A DNA stretch of 64,000 nucleotides from Pseudorhodobacter sp. E13 (GCF_003991405.1 NZ_RPEN01000158.1:186001-250000), one strand, 5' to 3'. Positions 54,785-64,000 are shown, counted from the stretch's first letter. Notes: a model not told the origin generated them from the letters alone. Numbers and translations are program-made.

Positions 54785-55081
54785 ATGGAATTCTCACGTT
54801 TTCCGCAACCGACGCCAATGGTGGCCGAACGACCGGCCTCCGCAGAACCGGTTGCGACACCCGCCAAAGAGCCAAGCCCAACCGTCGATGAGGCCCGCGC
54901 GGCAGCAGATGCCGCCGAATCCGCCTGGCGCCAGACGGTGCAGATTGCCCGCCTCTCGGCAGATCCGAACACCGCCGCCGCCGCGCTGATGCTTGCCTCC
55001 CAAGCCGCCAGCAAATCGGCGCAGGCCCAGACGGTTTATGCCGAGGCGCGCGCCCGTGTCACCTCTACCAAGCCAATCTGA
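54785..55081 (+). CDS. Small Ala-rich hypothetical protein
   Basis: A 98-residue protein with AAAGGAG six bases before the ATG, so translation is credible. The N-terminus is Pro-rich (MEFSRFPQPTPMVAERPASA). The rest is one long Ala/Gln-rich helix pattern (VDEARAAADAAESAWRQTVQ to SQAASKSAQAQTVYAEARAR) likely to form a coiled coil. No domain recognised. It lies between rutR (plus) and preA (minus). Confidence 0.6.
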   Translation: MEFSRFPQPTPMVAERPASAEPVATPAKEPSPTVDEARAAADAAESAWRQTVQIARLSADPNTAAAALMLASQAASKSAQAQTVYAEARARVTSTKPI

Positions 55082-55117
55082 CCACGCACAGCCCGCATGA
55101 CCAGCCAAAGCGCCGCC

Positions 55118-56419
55118 CTATTCCGCGGCCTTGACGCTTGGGTTATTGGGATGCGTTGTCCAATTCGCATAATCCGCCACCGGTTTGCCCGTGCGTGCAT
55201 CCACTGTCCCTTTCGGTAGTTCGACCATCGTTATGCAATCTTCTACCGGGCAGACGTTAACGCAAAGATTACAGGCGACACATTCGTCGTCCATCACCTC
55301 AAAAACCCGATCGTCGCTCATCGAGATTGCCTGATGGCTGGTATCTTCGCAGGCGGCATAGCAGCGGCCACATTGGATGCAGGCGTCCTGGTCAATCTTG
55401 GCCTTGGTCACATATTCAAGGTTCAGATATTGCCAGTCGGTGACATTGGGCACCGCGCGGCCCACCAGATCGCTGGTCGCCGTCATGCCCTTTTCATCCA
55501 TATATTGCGACAGGCCCGAAATCATTTCCTGCACGATCTTGAAACCATAGGTCATCGCGGCCGTGCAGACCTGCACATTGCCCGCACCAAGCGCCATGAA
55601 TTCCGCCGCATCGCGCCATGTCGTCACCCCGCCGATGCCCGAAATCGGCAAGCCGCGCGTCTCGGCGGATCGGGCAATCTCGGCCACCATATTCAGCGCA
55701 ATCGGCTTCACCGCCGGACCGCAATAGCCGCCATGCGTGCCTTTTCCATCAATCATCGGTTCCGGGCTGAAACTGTCCAGATTGACCGAAGTAATTGAAT
55801 TGATGGTGTTAATCAGCGAAACCGCATCGGCGCCGCCGCGTTTCGCCGCCTCGGCGGGTTTGCGGATATCCGAAATATTCGGCGTCAGCTTCACGATGCA
55901 GGGCATCCGGCTGTGCTGTTTGACCCAGCGCGTCACCATTTCGATATATTCCGGCACCTGCCCCACAGCAGACCCCATGCCGCGTTCGGCCATGCCATGC
56001 GGACAGCCGAAATTCAGCTCCACCCCATCGGCCTCGGTATCCTCGATCCGCTTGAGGATATCGCGCCAGCTATCTTCATCGCAAGGCACCATCAGGCTGA
56101 TGATCAGCGCCCGGTCCTTGTAATCGCGCTTGACCGATTTGATTTCGCGCAGGTTCACCTCCAGCGGGCGGTCGGTGATCAACTCGATGTTGTTCAACCC
56201 CAAAAGCCGCCGATCCGCACCCCATACCGCGCCATAGCGGGGGCCGTTGACGTTGACCACCGGCGGCCCCTCGGACCCAAGGGTTTTCCACACCACCCCG
56301 CCCCAGCCCGCCTCGAACGCGCGGCGGACGTTATATTCCTTGTCCGTCGGCGGGGCCGAGGCCAGCCAGAACGGGTTGGGCGATTTGATCCCGATGAAAT
56401 TCGTTGTCAGGTCTGCCAT
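55118..56419 (-). CDS. preA: NAD-dependent dihydropyrimidine dehydrogenase subunit PreA
   Basis: A 433-residue protein from MADLTTNFIGIKSPNPFWLA. It has an FMN-binding dihydroorotate-dehydrogenase-like barrel (LNFGCPHGMAERGMGSAVGQ, GIGGVTTWRDAAEFMALGAG) and a C-terminal pair of [4Fe-4S] motifs (CIQCGRCYAACEDTSHQAI and CVACNLCVNVCPVEDCI). With PreT it reduces uracil and thymine to their dihydro forms, the first step of reductive pyrimidine breakdown. GGGGG lies six bases upstream of the start. Hydantoinase and ureidopropionase genes are not in the window. Confidence 0.94.
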   Translation of the reverse strand: MADLTTNFIGIKSPNPFWLASAPPTDKEYNVRRAFEAGWGGVVWKTLGSEGPPVVNVNGPRYGAVWGADRRLLGLNNIELITDRPLEVNLREIKSVKRDYKDRALIISLMVPCDEDSWRDILKRIEDTEADGVELNFGCPHGMAERGMGSAVGQVPEYIEMVTRWVKQHSRMPCIVKLTPNISDIRKPAEAAKRGGADAVSLINTINSITSVNLDSFSPEPMIDGKGTHGGYCGPAVKPIALNMVAEIARSAETRGLPISGIGGVTTWRDAAEFMALGAGNVQVCTAAMTYGFKIVQEMISGLSQYMDEKGMTATSDLVGRAVPNVTDWQYLNLEYVTKAKIDQDACIQCGRCYAACEDTSHQAISMSDDRVFEVMDDECVACNLCVNVCPVEDCITMVELPKGTVDARTGKPVADYANWTTHPNNPSVKAAE

Positions 56420-56420
56420 A

Positions 56421-57734
56421 TTAGCCCCCAAAACTTGCGTGAATGGCCTCTGCCGCGTCGCGCCCTTCGGCCACGGCAGTCACCGTCAAATCCTCACCGC
56501 CCGCAGCGCAATCGCCGCCTGTCCAGACACCCGCCATCGGCTGCGTCGCCAGTTTCGGCCCGCCCATACCTTCCGGCGCCACAAGGGTTTGGCCGATGGC
56601 CTTGAACACCTGATCGGCCTTGAGGGTGAAGGTATCGGCCAGCAGTTTCAAACCCTCTGGCCCGTCTTCGGTATAGGCGAATACCACCGCCGTCACCGCG
56701 CCGTTCTGGCCGATCACCTCGACCGGGGCGGCGTTGCAGACGATGCGCACGCCGACCTGTTGCGCGTGGTCCTGCTCATGGCGGCTCGCACTCATCTTTT
56801 CCTGACCGCGGCGATAAACGATGGTCACATTCTGCGCCCCCAGCAGGCGCGATTGCACAGCCGCATCCACCGCTGTCATCCCGCCGCCAATCACCACCAC
56901 ATCGCGCCCGATGGGCAGCTTGGCCTTATCGGGCTGCTGCCGCAGTTCTGCAATAAAATCAACGGCATCGCGCACGCCCTTCACATCTTCCCCAGCCGCG
57001 CGCAAGGCGTTCACACCGCCAAGGCCGATGCCCAGAAACACCGCGTCATATTCGGCCCGCAAGCTGTCCAGCGTCACATCGCGGCCCAGTTCCACGCCAA
57101 GGCGCAGATCAATCCCGCCGATTTTCAGCAGCCACTCCACCTCGGCCTGCGCGAAATCATGCGGGGCCTTGTAGCTGGCGATGCCATATTCATTCAGCCC
57201 GCCGGGCTTGTCGCGCCGGTCCATCAGAACCACGTCATGCCCTTTCATCGCCAAGCGATGCGCGCAGGCCAAGCCCGCAGGCCCCGCCCCCACCACGGCC
57301 ACCCGCTTGCCCGTGTTGGCCGCGCGGCTATAGGGATGCACCCCCTTGCCCATCACCCGATCCGTGGCAAAGCGTTGCAACCGACCGATTTCCACCGGCT
57401 TGCCCTCTGCCGCCTCGCGCACGCAGGCTTCTTCGCACAATTGCTCGGTCGGGCAAACGCGGGCGCACATGCCGCCCAGAATGTTCTGGTCCCAGATGGT
57501 TTTCGCCGCCGCCTCTGGCGTGCCGGTCGCGATTTGCCGGATGAACAGCGGGATATCAATGCTGGTCGGGCAGGCCGTAATGCACGGCGCATCATGGCAG
57601 AAATAACAGCGATCCGCCGCGACATGCGCCTCATGCGCGTCCAGCACGGGTTCCAGATCGTCGAAATTATGGGCATAGGCTTCGGGCGGCAGACGGCCCG
57701 CTGCAAGCCCGGGCGTAAGCGGAGTGTTCGGCAA
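56421..57734 (-). CDS. preT: NAD-dependent dihydropyrimidine dehydrogenase subunit PreT (TTG start)
   Basis: A 437-residue flavoprotein like the small subunit of glutamate synthase. N-terminal Cys motifs (CYFCHDAPCITACPTSIDIP and CARVCPTEQLCEEACVRE) bind Fe-S clusters. Two dinucleotide folds follow (VAVVGAGPAGLACAHRLAMK for FAD and VVVIGGGMTAVDAAVQSRLL for NAD(P)H). The start chosen is TTG at 57734 (MPNTPLTPGLAAGRLPPEAY), because AGGAGGG lies seven bases upstream and an earlier ATG would add 52 residues unlike the family. It is two bases from preA. Confidence 0.9.
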   Translation of the reverse strand: MPNTPLTPGLAAGRLPPEAYAHNFDDLEPVLDAHEAHVAADRCYFCHDAPCITACPTSIDIPLFIRQIATGTPEAAAKTIWDQNILGGMCARVCPTEQLCEEACVREAAEGKPVEIGRLQRFATDRVMGKGVHPYSRAANTGKRVAVVGAGPAGLACAHRLAMKGHDVVLMDRRDKPGGLNEYGIASYKAPHDFAQAEVEWLLKIGGIDLRLGVELGRDVTLDSLRAEYDAVFLGIGLGGVNALRAAGEDVKGVRDAVDFIAELRQQPDKAKLPIGRDVVVIGGGMTAVDAAVQSRLLGAQNVTIVYRRGQEKMSASRHEQDHAQQVGVRIVCNAAPVEVIGQNGAVTAVVFAYTEDGPEGLKLLADTFTLKADQVFKAIGQTLVAPEGMGGPKLATQPMAGVWTGGDCAAGGEDLTVTAVAEGRDAAEAIHASFGG

Positions 57735-57980
57735 AGTCAGGCCCTCCTGTCGGTGTGATTTGAAAAAAGGCTGCCACAGGTCATTTATTTTATCAAACAG
57801 TAAATAATCAAACCCTGCATTTTCCCTCACAGCCACGCAAACCTCCGCCCCTGTTGCCGTGCCTTTGTGCAACTCGTGCTTTTCACCCAAGCTTCCCTAG
57901 CGTATAACCCGGCCTATCAGTCGGGGTCGGCATTGCTGAATGTGCCGCAAACACCCGGAAAATGCCAATCGAGGACGGTA
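57735..57980. other. Divergent preT/accB intergenic region
   Basis: No gene is evident in these 246 bases. An AT-rich stretch near 57780-57815 contains, on the minus strand, two direct copies of GTTTGAT about 15 bases apart, and TTATTT/AAATAA arms. These are candidate promoter or regulator sites for preT. The accB side has GAGGA five bases before its ATG. No canonical RutR palindrome was seen. Confidence 0.45.
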
Positions 57981-58472
57981 ATGAGCAAACATTCAACAGA
58001 CGCTGACGTGGCCTTCATCAAGGCTCTTGCTGAGATTTTGAACACCAATGAGTTGACCGAAATCTCGGTGAAACGCGACTATGCCGAAGATGACAGCCTT
58101 GATGTGCGCGTGGTCAAGCAAGCCAATGTGGTGACGATGACGCAAGCCGCCCCGATGATGGCCGCCCCGGCAGCCGTTGCCGCCGCCCCCGCCCATGCCC
58201 CCGCAGTTGTGGCTGGCAGCGATGATCCGGCACAACACCCCGGCGCGCTGACTTCGCCGATGGTGGGCACCGCCTATCTGGCCGCCGAACCGGGGGCCAA
58301 GCCCTTTGTCGCCATCGGGGATAAAGTGACCGAAGGCCAGACCGTTCTGATCATCGAAGCGATGAAAACCATGAACCACATTCCGGCCAACCGCGCGGGC
58401 ACCGTCAAGCGGATCCTGTTCGAAGATGGCAGCCCGGTCGAATTTGGCGCCCCCTTGATGATCATCGAATAA
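57981..58472 (+). CDS. accB: Acetyl-CoA carboxylase biotin carboxyl carrier protein
   Basis: A 163-residue BCCP from [20 protein letters not shown]. An N-terminal helical/beta region is followed by an Ala/Pro-rich linker (about residues 55-78). The C-terminal biotinyl domain has the biotinylated Lys in [18 protein letters not shown] and the thumb-like [19 protein letters not shown]. It carries CO2 for malonyl-CoA synthesis. It is paired with accC 10 bases downstream. Confidence 0.96.
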   Translation: MSKHSTDADVAFIKALAEILNTNELTEISVKRDYAEDDSLDVRVVKQANVVTMTQAAPMMAAPAAVAAAPAHAPAVVAGSDDPAQHPGALTSPMVGTAYLAAEPGAKPFVAIGDKVTEGQTVLIIEAMKTMNHIPANRAGTVKRILFEDGSPVEFGAPLMIIE

Positions 58473-58482
58473 GGGGCACATC

Positions 58483-59835
58483 ATGTTTGACAAGATCCTG
58501 ATCGCCAACCGGGGCGAAATTGCCCTCCGCGTCATTCGTGCCTGCCGCGAAATGGGGATCGCTTCTGTCGCTGTGCATTCCACCGCCGATAGCGACGCCA
58601 TGCATGTGCGCATGGCTGATGAGTCGATCTGCATCGGCCCCGCTTCCTCGACCGACAGTTATCTGAACAAGGCCGCGATCATCTCCGCCTGTGAGATTAC
58701 GGGCGCGCAGGCGGTTCACCCCGGCTATGGTTTCTTGTCCGAGAATGAGGCTTTTGCCCAGGCGTTGGAGGATCACGACATCACCTTCATCGGCCCCTCG
58801 GCGGAACATATCCGCATCATGGGCGACAAGATCACCGCCAAGGAAACCGCGAAAGCACTGGGCATTCCGGTGGTTCCGGGGTCTGACGGCGGGGTTGCCA
58901 GCTTTGAGGATGCGATTGGCGTGGCCGAAGGCATCGGCTTTCCGGTCATCATCAAGGCCACTGCAGGCGGCGGCGGGCGCGGCATGAAGGTTGCCAAGAA
59001 CGCCAAGGAACTGGAAATCGCTTTCCGCACCGCACGCAGCGAGGCGAAGGCCGCCTTCGGCAATGACGAAGTCTATATCGAGAAATACCTGCAAAAGCCG
59101 CGCCATATCGAAATTCAGGTGTTTGGTGATGGCAAAGGCAATGCGGTGCATCTGGGCGAACGCGATTGCTCGCTCCAGCGGCGTCACCAGAAGGTGTTCG
59201 AGGAGGCCCCCGGCCCCGCCATCACCCCCGAGCTGCGCGCCAAAATCGGCAAAATCTGCGCCGATGCGGTCGCCAAGATCAACTATATTGGCGCGGGCAC
59301 TGTGGAATTTCTGTATGAGGATGGCGAGTTCTTCTTTATCGAGATGAACACCCGGCTTCAGGTAGAACATCCCGTCACCGAAGCGATTTTCGGCGTCGAT
59401 CTGGTGCGCGAACAAATCCGCGTGGCGGCAGGCCTTGGCATGTCCTTCACCCAAGACGATCTGGAAATCAACGGCCACGCCATCGAGGTGCGGATCAACG
59501 CGGAAAAGCTGCCGAACTTCTCGCCTTGCCCCGGCAAGGTGCGCACTTTCCACGCCCCCGGCGGGCTTGGCGTGCGGATGGATTCGGCGCTTTACGGCGG
59601 CTATTCGATTCCACCCTATTACGACAGCCTGATCGGCAAGCTGATCGTGCATGGCCGCGACCGGCCAGAGGCGCTGGCCCGTTTGCGCCGCGCGCTTGGT
59701 GAATTGGTGATCGACGGCATCGACACCACGATCCCGCTGTTCCACGCCCTTCTGGCGGAGCCGGATGTGCAAAACGGTGAGTATAATATTCACTGGCTTG
59801 AAAAATGGTTGGACGCGCAGTTTGGCAAGCACTGA
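58483..59835 (+). CDS. accC: Acetyl-CoA carboxylase biotin carboxylase subunit
   Basis: A 450-residue ATP-grasp enzyme ([20 protein letters not shown]). Landmarks are the Gly-rich lid [57 protein letters not shown] and [20 protein letters not shown]. The length is standard for stand-alone AccC, which separates it from the 645-residue MccA fusion at 18403-20340. It carboxylates AccB using bicarbonate and ATP. A good terminator follows. Confidence 0.97.
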   Translation: MFDKILIANRGEIALRVIRACREMGIASVAVHSTADSDAMHVRMADESICIGPASSTDSYLNKAAIISACEITGAQAVHPGYGFLSENEAFAQALEDHDITFIGPSAEHIRIMGDKITAKETAKALGIPVVPGSDGGVASFEDAIGVAEGIGFPVIIKATAGGGGRGMKVAKNAKELEIAFRTARSEAKAAFGNDEVYIEKYLQKPRHIEIQVFGDGKGNAVHLGERDCSLQRRHQKVFEEAPGPAITPELRAKIGKICADAVAKINYIGAGTVEFLYEDGEFFFIEMNTRLQVEHPVTEAIFGVDLVREQIRVAAGLGMSFTQDDLEINGHAIEVRINAEKLPNFSPCPGKVRTFHAPGGLGVRMDSALYGGYSIPPYYDSLIGKLIVHGRDRPEALARLRRALGELVIDGIDTTIPLFHALLAEPDVQNGEYNIHWLEKWLDAQFGKH

Positions 59836-59842
59836 TCGTATA

Positions 59843-59866
59843 GGGGGGCCATTGCGCCCCCCTTTT
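59843..59866 (+). terminator. Rho-independent terminator of accBC
   Basis: Stem GGGGGGC (59843-59849) and GCCCCCC (59856-59862) with a 6-base loop, followed by TTTT, seven bases after the accC stop. It lies only 18 bases before the aat start, so aat probably depends on read-through or on a promoter inside accC. Confidence 0.85.
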
Positions 59867-59883
59867 CATTTCCTTTCCCTGCC

Positions 59884-60525
59884 ATGACCGAGAAAATCAC
59901 CCCAGAGCTTTTGCTGTCTGCCTATGCCGCCGGGGTCTTTCCGATGGCCGAAAGCCGGGCATCCGACACCCTGCATTGGGTGGACCCGCGCCGCCGGGGT
60001 ATTTTTGATTTGGATAATTTCCACATTTCCCGCAGCCTTTCAAAGCGGATCGGGCAAGATAATTATACAATTCGAACAAATTTTGATTTTGCAGGCACCG
60101 TGGCGGCCTGTGCCGACCGCGATGAAACCTGGATCAACGACGAGATTTTCGCGCTCTACCAAGCGCTGCACAAAGCAGGCTTTGCCCATAGCCTTGAGGT
60201 CTGGGACGGCACCGCGTTGGTGGGTGGGGTTTATGGTGTCAGCCTTGGTGCGGCCTTCTTTGGTGAAAGCATGTTTTCGCGCCGCACCGATGCGTCCAAG
60301 ATCGCGCTGGCTTGGCTAGTGCATCGGTTACGGGCGGGGGGATTCACGCTGTTCGATACGCAGTTCATCACGCCGCATCTCGCCTCACTCGGCGCGGTAG
60401 AGATTTCACGGAAAGAGTATCACGACCGCCTGAACGCAGCCCTTGCACGGCCCGCGCGCTTTGATCCGCCGGGCTATGCGCCGGACGCTCACTCCGTCAG
60501 GCAGCGCAAGATCCAGACGTCATAG
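59884..60525 (+). CDS. aat: Leucyl/phenylalanyl-tRNA-protein transferase
   Basis: A 213-residue enzyme that adds Leu or Phe to N-terminal Arg/Lys of proteins, marking them for ClpAP (N-degron pathway). Family signatures are AYAAGVFPMAESRASDTLHW, DPRRRGIFDLDNFHISRSLS, and GVYGVSLGAAFFGESMFSRR, followed by DTQFITPHLASLGAVEISR. The 3' end overlaps the convergent DUF2155 gene by 37 bases. Confidence 0.95.
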   Translation: MTEKITPELLLSAYAAGVFPMAESRASDTLHWVDPRRRGIFDLDNFHISRSLSKRIGQDNYTIRTNFDFAGTVAACADRDETWINDEIFALYQALHKAGFAHSLEVWDGTALVGGVYGVSLGAAFFGESMFSRRTDASKIALAWLVHRLRAGGFTLFDTQFITPHLASLGAVEISRKEYHDRLNAALARPARFDPPGYAPDAHSVRQRKIQTS

Positions 60526-60848
60526 CGCGAATGGTCCATCGCGGACAGGGCGGGGCTGCTGGCCATCATCCAACCTGAAAAGGCGGGCACATCCATCAGC
60601 TTGTCCAGAATGGTCAGATGGGCATAAGCCTCGGTCGGGCTGGCATCCGACGGATAGCGGCAATCATCCAACTGAATCGTCAGCCGCCCGTTTTGCGCCG
60701 ATTGCCCGCGCGACAGTTCAATATCACCGGTTTCGCCCGATACCTTGTCCAGCCAGCGCACAACGCCGCCCGGTGCCGTGACCGCATCTTGCGCAGTCAA
60801 CGGCGTGGCGGCCAGCGCCACAAGCAGAACGGTCAAGGCTTTGAACAT
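60489..60848 (-). CDS. DUF2155-family secreted protein
   Basis: A 119-residue protein from MFKALTVLLVALAATPLTAQ, a signal peptide. The mature part matches DUF2155: VVRWLDKVSGETGDIELSRG, LTIQLDDCRYPSDASPTEAY and FSGWMMASSPALSAMDHSRY, ending VWILRCLTE. Two cysteines could form a disulfide. It is restricted to alphaproteobacteria as far as I know, with no established function. It overlaps aat convergently and lies 20 bases after the NDUFA12 gene. Confidence 0.87.
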   Translation of the reverse strand: MFKALTVLLVALAATPLTAQDAVTAPGGVVRWLDKVSGETGDIELSRGQSAQNGRLTIQLDDCRYPSDASPTEAYAHLTILDKLMDVPAFSGWMMASSPALSAMDHSRYDVWILRCLTE

Positions 60849-60868
60849 CGATTGCCACCGGCCCCGGA

Positions 60869-61243
60869 TCACTCCGGCTGCCAGGCCTCATAATCGCTGC
60901 GCGCCACGGGGGCCGGGCGGCGGATGGACCCTGCGGGCGCATAGGTCGCATCGGTGCCGGTCAGGTTTTCCTGATGCGGCTTTTCCCAGGATTTCTTGAC
61001 CAAAGGCGCCTCGGACGGGGTGGTATCCCATGTGAAATGCAACCAGCCATGCCAATCAGGATTGACGCGCGTGGCCTCAATCTCACCGTTGAAAATCACC
61101 CAGCGGCGTTTGCCATCTGCGGTTTGGTAATAGATATTGCCCTGCTCATCCTCACCGACTTTCTGGCCTTTGCGCCAGGTGAAAATCTGGGTGCTGATGG
61201 TCTGGCTGTTCCACCAAGTCAGCAAGCGTTTGAGGAAATACAT
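60869..61243 (-). CDS. NADH:ubiquinone oxidoreductase accessory subunit NDUFA12 homologue
   Basis: A 124-residue protein from [20 protein letters not shown]. The family core is visible: [40 protein letters not shown] and [16 protein letters not shown]. This is the bacterial counterpart of the mitochondrial B17.2 subunit of complex I, known in alphaproteobacteria. It is encoded far from nuoA-N in this window (about 45 kb away), next to DUF2155. The upstream in-frame start was not used because MYFLKRLL fits the family start. Confidence 0.93.
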   Translation of the reverse strand: MYFLKRLLTWWNSQTISTQIFTWRKGQKVGEDEQGNIYYQTADGKRRWVIFNGEIEATRVNPDWHGWLHFTWDTTPSEAPLVKKSWEKPHQENLTGTDATYAPAGSIRRPAPVARSDYEAWQPE

Positions 61244-61314
61244 CACAGGGCCTCCAGTTCGTTGGGCAACATATGGCGGAAAGGCGGCAAAAGGTCCAGC
61301 CACAAACCGCTTTG

Positions 61315-61797
61315 TCATTTACGTTGTGCCAATCGGATTGACACGGCGATCCGCTGTTGTGGCGCATAGACCTGAAGCAGGGTTCCGGTGAAATCGCGGA
61401 TGTAGAAGTTGCCGGGGCTGGCAAGTGCTGTCTCCAGCGCCTCATCAAAGCGGTCGCTTCGCAGAAAGGGTGCGCAGGCCGCGCGAATATCCCTGCCCTT
61501 CGGTCCGCCGACCATCGGGGTTGGTTTCCAGTCACCGCCAAATTGCGCGTAACGCGGGCGGGTTCTGTCAATCTTGGGTGGGGGGGTGGTGCTGTCTTGC
61601 GGCAGACGCACCGCCGCGATCAAACACAGGCTGGTCGAGGGCAGCCCATTGTCCAGCGGCACGGCCTCTGTCTCGATCAGCTTGGAATTGTAGGGGATCA
61701 GATCGCCGAACATCTTGGCGACGTTAACAAAAGGCCGCTCCTCTGCTTGCGCAGGAGCGGCCAAAAGGATCAGAGCAGCGATCCAAAAGCGTGTCAC
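61315..61797 (-). CDS. Secreted hypothetical protein
   Basis: A 160-residue protein with a signal peptide ([20 protein letters not shown]). The mature part has two cysteines ([11 protein letters not shown] and RAACAPFLR) and ends basic (VSIRLAQRK). I recognise no domain. It is on the same strand as, and 71 bases before, the NDUFA12 gene, so it may be co-transcribed with the NDUFA12-DUF2155 pair. Confidence 0.68.
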   Translation of the reverse strand: MTRFWIAALILLAAPAQAEERPFVNVAKMFGDLIPYNSKLIETEAVPLDNGLPSTSLCLIAAVRLPQDSTTPPPKIDRTRPRYAQFGGDWKPTPMVGGPKGRDIRAACAPFLRSDRFDEALETALASPGNFYIRDFTGTLLQVYAPQQRIAVSIRLAQRK

Positions 61798-61822
61798 CTC
61801 ACCGGGCCCCCTCGCCTTTGGT

Positions 61823-63088
61823 TTACCCGGCGCTTGCCGGCTCTTTTTTCTTGCGGTCGGTATGCACCAGCAGCGGTTTCGCGCCCGAGTTCACGGCCTC
61901 TTCATTGACCACAACCTCTTGCACGTCATCCATGCCCGGCAGTTCGAACATGGTATCCAGCAGGATATCTTCCATGATCGACCGCAAACCGCGCGCACCG
62001 GTTTTCCGCTTGATCGCCCGCTTGGCAATCGCCGTCAGCGCATCGGCGGTAAAGGTCAGTTGCGTGCCCTCAATGTCGAACAGGCGCTGATATTGCTTGA
62101 CCAGCGCGTTCTTCGGCTCTGTCAGAATGGTGATCAGCGCGGCCTCATCCAGATCGGTCAGCGTTGCCAGCACGGGCAAACGGCCGACGAATTCCGGGAT
62201 AAGCCCGAATTTCAGCAGATCTTCTGGCTCCAGCTCCTGGAACATTTCGCCGACGCCGCGCGCATCCGGGTCTTTCACCTCGGCGCCAAAGCCGATGCCC
62301 GACCCCTTGTTGCGCTGCGCGATGATCTTTTCCAACCCGGCAAATGCCCCGCCGCAGATGAACAGGATATTCGTGGTGTCCACTTGCAGGAATTCCTGCT
62401 GCGGATGCTTGCGCCCGCCCTGCGGCGGCACCGAGGCAACCGTGCCTTCCATGATCTTCAACAGCGCCTGCTGCACGCCTTCGCCCGAAACGTCACGGGT
62501 GATCGACGGGTTGTCAGACTTGCGGGTGATCTTGTCGACCTCGTCAATATAGACGATGCCGCGCTGCGCACGTTCCACGTTATATTCGCTGGCTTGCAGC
62601 AGTTTCAGGATGATGTTTTCCACATCCTCGCCCACATAGCCCGCTTCGGTCAGCGTGGTGGCATCGGCCATGGTGAACGGCACGTCCAGAATCCGCGCCA
62701 GCGTTTGCGCCAGCAAGGTCTTGCCGCAGCCGGTCGGCCCGATCAGCAGAATGTTGGATTTCGCCAGTTCGATATCGGTTTTCGAGGAATGGTTCAGACG
62801 TTTGTAGTGGTTATGCACCGCCACGGCCAAAACCCGCTTTGCATGTTCCTGACCGATCACATAATCATCCAGCACCTTCGCAATATCGCGCGGCGTGGGC
62901 ACCCCTTCCGACGATTTCAGCCCCGAGGATTTTGTCTCCTCGCGGATGATATCCATGCACAGCTCCACACATTCATCACAGATGAATACGGTCGGCCCCG
63001 CGATAAGTTTGCGCACCTCATGCTGGCTTTTGCCACAGAAAGAGCAATAGAGCGTGTTTTTGCTGTCACCGCTTGAATTCGTCGCCAT
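61823..63088 (-). CDS. clpX: ATP-dependent Clp protease ATP-binding subunit ClpX
   Basis: A 421-residue AAA+ unfoldase. The N-terminal zinc-binding domain has [11 protein letters not shown] and CDECVELC. Walker A is GPTGCGKT, the pore loop region is [20 protein letters not shown], Walker B is [11 protein letters not shown], and sensor-2 is [13 protein letters not shown]. The IGF loop for ClpP docking is present ([13 protein letters not shown]). It unfolds substrates for ClpP encoded 124 bases upstream on the same strand. Confidence 0.97.
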   Translation of the reverse strand: MATNSSGDSKNTLYCSFCGKSQHEVRKLIAGPTVFICDECVELCMDIIREETKSSGLKSSEGVPTPRDIAKVLDDYVIGQEHAKRVLAVAVHNHYKRLNHSSKTDIELAKSNILLIGPTGCGKTLLAQTLARILDVPFTMADATTLTEAGYVGEDVENIILKLLQASEYNVERAQRGIVYIDEVDKITRKSDNPSITRDVSGEGVQQALLKIMEGTVASVPPQGGRKHPQQEFLQVDTTNILFICGGAFAGLEKIIAQRNKGSGIGFGAEVKDPDARGVGEMFQELEPEDLLKFGLIPEFVGRLPVLATLTDLDEAALITILTEPKNALVKQYQRLFDIEGTQLTFTADALTAIAKRAIKRKTGARGLRSIMEDILLDTMFELPGMDDVQEVVVNEEAVNSGAKPLLVHTDRKKKEPASAG

Positions 63089-63212
63089 TATCGTCCTCTG
63101 CCCTGCGTCGCCGTAAAGTTGGGTCGTCTGAAATGCTGGTGGGCCAAGTCTAGGACATGCCCCACCCCTTCACAATGTCAAATCGCCCCCGATCAATCGC
63201 GGGGCAATGTGG

Positions 63213-63845
63213 TTATTTTGCTTCCGGTTCGGCCTTGCCACGGTTTTCGACGATCTCGTCGATCAGGCCCCAGGCCTTCGCATCCTCAGCCGACATGAAG
63301 TTGTCGCGTTCCAGCGCCGCCTCGACCGTGTCGTAATCATTGCCGGTGTGGCGGACGTAAATCTCATTCAACCGGCGCTTCAGCTTTTCGGTTTCGCGGG
63401 CGTGAATCATGATATCCGTCGCCTGCCCCTGATAGCCGCCGCTGGGCTGATGCACCATGACGCGGCTGTTGGGCAGGCTGAACCGCATACCCTTTTCGCC
63501 CGCCGTCAACAGCAAGGACCCCATCGAGGCCGCCTGCCCGATCACCAGCGTCGACACCTTCGGCTTGATGTATTGCATCGTGTCATAGATCGACAGGCCA
63601 GAGGTCACAACGCCGCCGGGGCTGTTGATATACATAGAGATTTCCTTGGACGGGTTTTCCGCCTCAAGGAACAGAAGCTGCGCGCAGATCAGGCTGGACA
63701 TGCCATCATGCACCGGGCCGGACAGAAAAATGATCCGCTCCTTGAGCATCCGGCTAAAGATGTCATAGGCGCGCTCGCCGCGGCTGGTTTGTTCCACAAC
63801 CATGGGAACAAGGGTGTTCATATAGTGGTCAACTGGATCTTGCAT
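63213..63845 (-). CDS. clpP: ATP-dependent Clp protease proteolytic subunit ClpP
   Basis: A 210-residue serine peptidase that forms the tetradecameric barrel. The catalytic triad is visible: Ser107 in [11 protein letters not shown], His132 in [13 protein letters not shown] and Asp181 in [12 protein letters not shown], with the same spacing as in E. coli. [18 protein letters not shown] lies near the substrate cleft. The order clpP then clpX is the standard bacterial arrangement. Confidence 0.97.
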   Translation of the reverse strand: MQDPVDHYMNTLVPMVVEQTSRGERAYDIFSRMLKERIIFLSGPVHDGMSSLICAQLLFLEAENPSKEISMYINSPGGVVTSGLSIYDTMQYIKPKVSTLVIGQAASMGSLLLTAGEKGMRFSLPNSRVMVHQPSGGYQGQATDIMIHARETEKLKRRLNEIYVRHTGNDYDTVEAALERDNFMSAEDAKAWGLIDEIVENRGKAEPEAK

Positions 63846-64000
63846 CTTCGCCTGCCTGTTTATGTGAGTAGCGTATTCGCTAAAGGATTGCCTAAGTCTT
63901 AGTAGTGCGTGCCGCCCCCTGCAAGGGCAACAGGCATTTTCCCCGCTGCCTTTTGCATCGCCTTCCCGCAGACACCCGGCGCGGTTTGCCCTCTGATGCC
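63846..64000. other. Upstream region of clpP
   Basis: No gene is evident in these final 155 bases. Two small palindromes lie near the clpP start: TAGCG-TATT-CGCTA (about 63866-63879) and CTAAGTCTTAG (about 63892-63902). They may be part of the clpP promoter or 5' leader. No clear heat-shock promoter was recognised. Confidence 0.35.

Noticed and set aside
57735-57980. A canonical RutR operator at preT
   Set aside because: Only AT-rich direct repeats are seen; no TTGACCA..TGGTCAA palindrome.
1-64000. Mobile elements, prophage, CRISPR arrays or plasmid origins
   Set aside because: No transposase, integrase, phage structural gene, regular direct-repeat array or replication gene was found.

Overview
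The window looks like chromosomal core sequence from a high-GC alphaproteobacterium of the Rhodobacterales (Rhodobacter/Roseobacter group). The evidence is a split nuoC/nuoD complex I operon with the small extra genes typical of this group, a mitochondrial-type NDUFA12 subunit, a roseobacter-type DMSP demethylase with acrylyl-CoA reductase, a lone FliM-like gene and GC-rich codon use. I saw no IS element, phage gene, CRISPR array or plasmid function. Family names come from motif recognition, since no database search was possible.

Layout. 1-15925 (minus): nuoA to nuoN for NADH:quinone oxidoreductase, in the order A-B-C-D-(membrane protein)-E-(DUF5337)-F-(lipoprotein)-(DUF3291)-G-(lipoprotein)-H-I-(CMD protein)-J-K-L-M-N, with nuoN cut by the window edge. 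16106-23626 (minus): a leucine/isovalerate (liu) operon with isovaleryl-CoA dehydrogenase, an LprI-like protein, both methylcrotonyl-CoA carboxylase subunits, a GST, HMG-CoA lyase and an enoyl-CoA hydratase. Its promoter overlaps a perfect palindrome. 23774-29840: mixed single genes (YHYH protein, kdsA, SDR, luciferase-like oxidoreductase, quinone reductase-like ADH with a divergent LysR regulator).

29853-47588 is the most interesting block. A minus-strand run (40486 down to 29853) encodes two DUF proteins (DUF3305/DUF3306), a TorD-type chaperone, a Tat-signal peptide protein, a Cys-type formate dehydrogenase (alpha, Fe-S beta, cytochrome b gamma), a 41-residue membrane protein, and a two-component system whose NtrC-like regulator lacks the GAFTGA loop. 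Divergently, a plus-strand run encodes a 4Fe-4S protein, DUF6494, an Mrp ATPase, a degenerate biotin/lipoate-ligase-like protein and DUF6505. A tungstate ABC transporter (tupBCA) follows on the minus strand. The fdh divergent promoter and the tup promoter share a palindrome that matches at 14 of 15 bases, which suggests one regulon linking tungstate uptake to formate dehydrogenase synthesis and maturation.

47832-64000: an NTF2-like protein, tRNA-Ile2(CAT), a FliM-like protein, a DMSP operon (DUF2182-DUF1326-dmdA-acuI) with a divergent GntR regulator and its operator, a RutR-like regulator near preTA (reductive pyrimidine catabolism), accBC (fatty-acid synthesis), aat, DUF2155, NDUFA12, a secreted hypothetical protein, clpX and clpP.

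Many neighbouring genes overlap by 1-4 bases (ATGA or TGATG), so translational coupling is the rule in the nuo, liu, fdh and tup operons.
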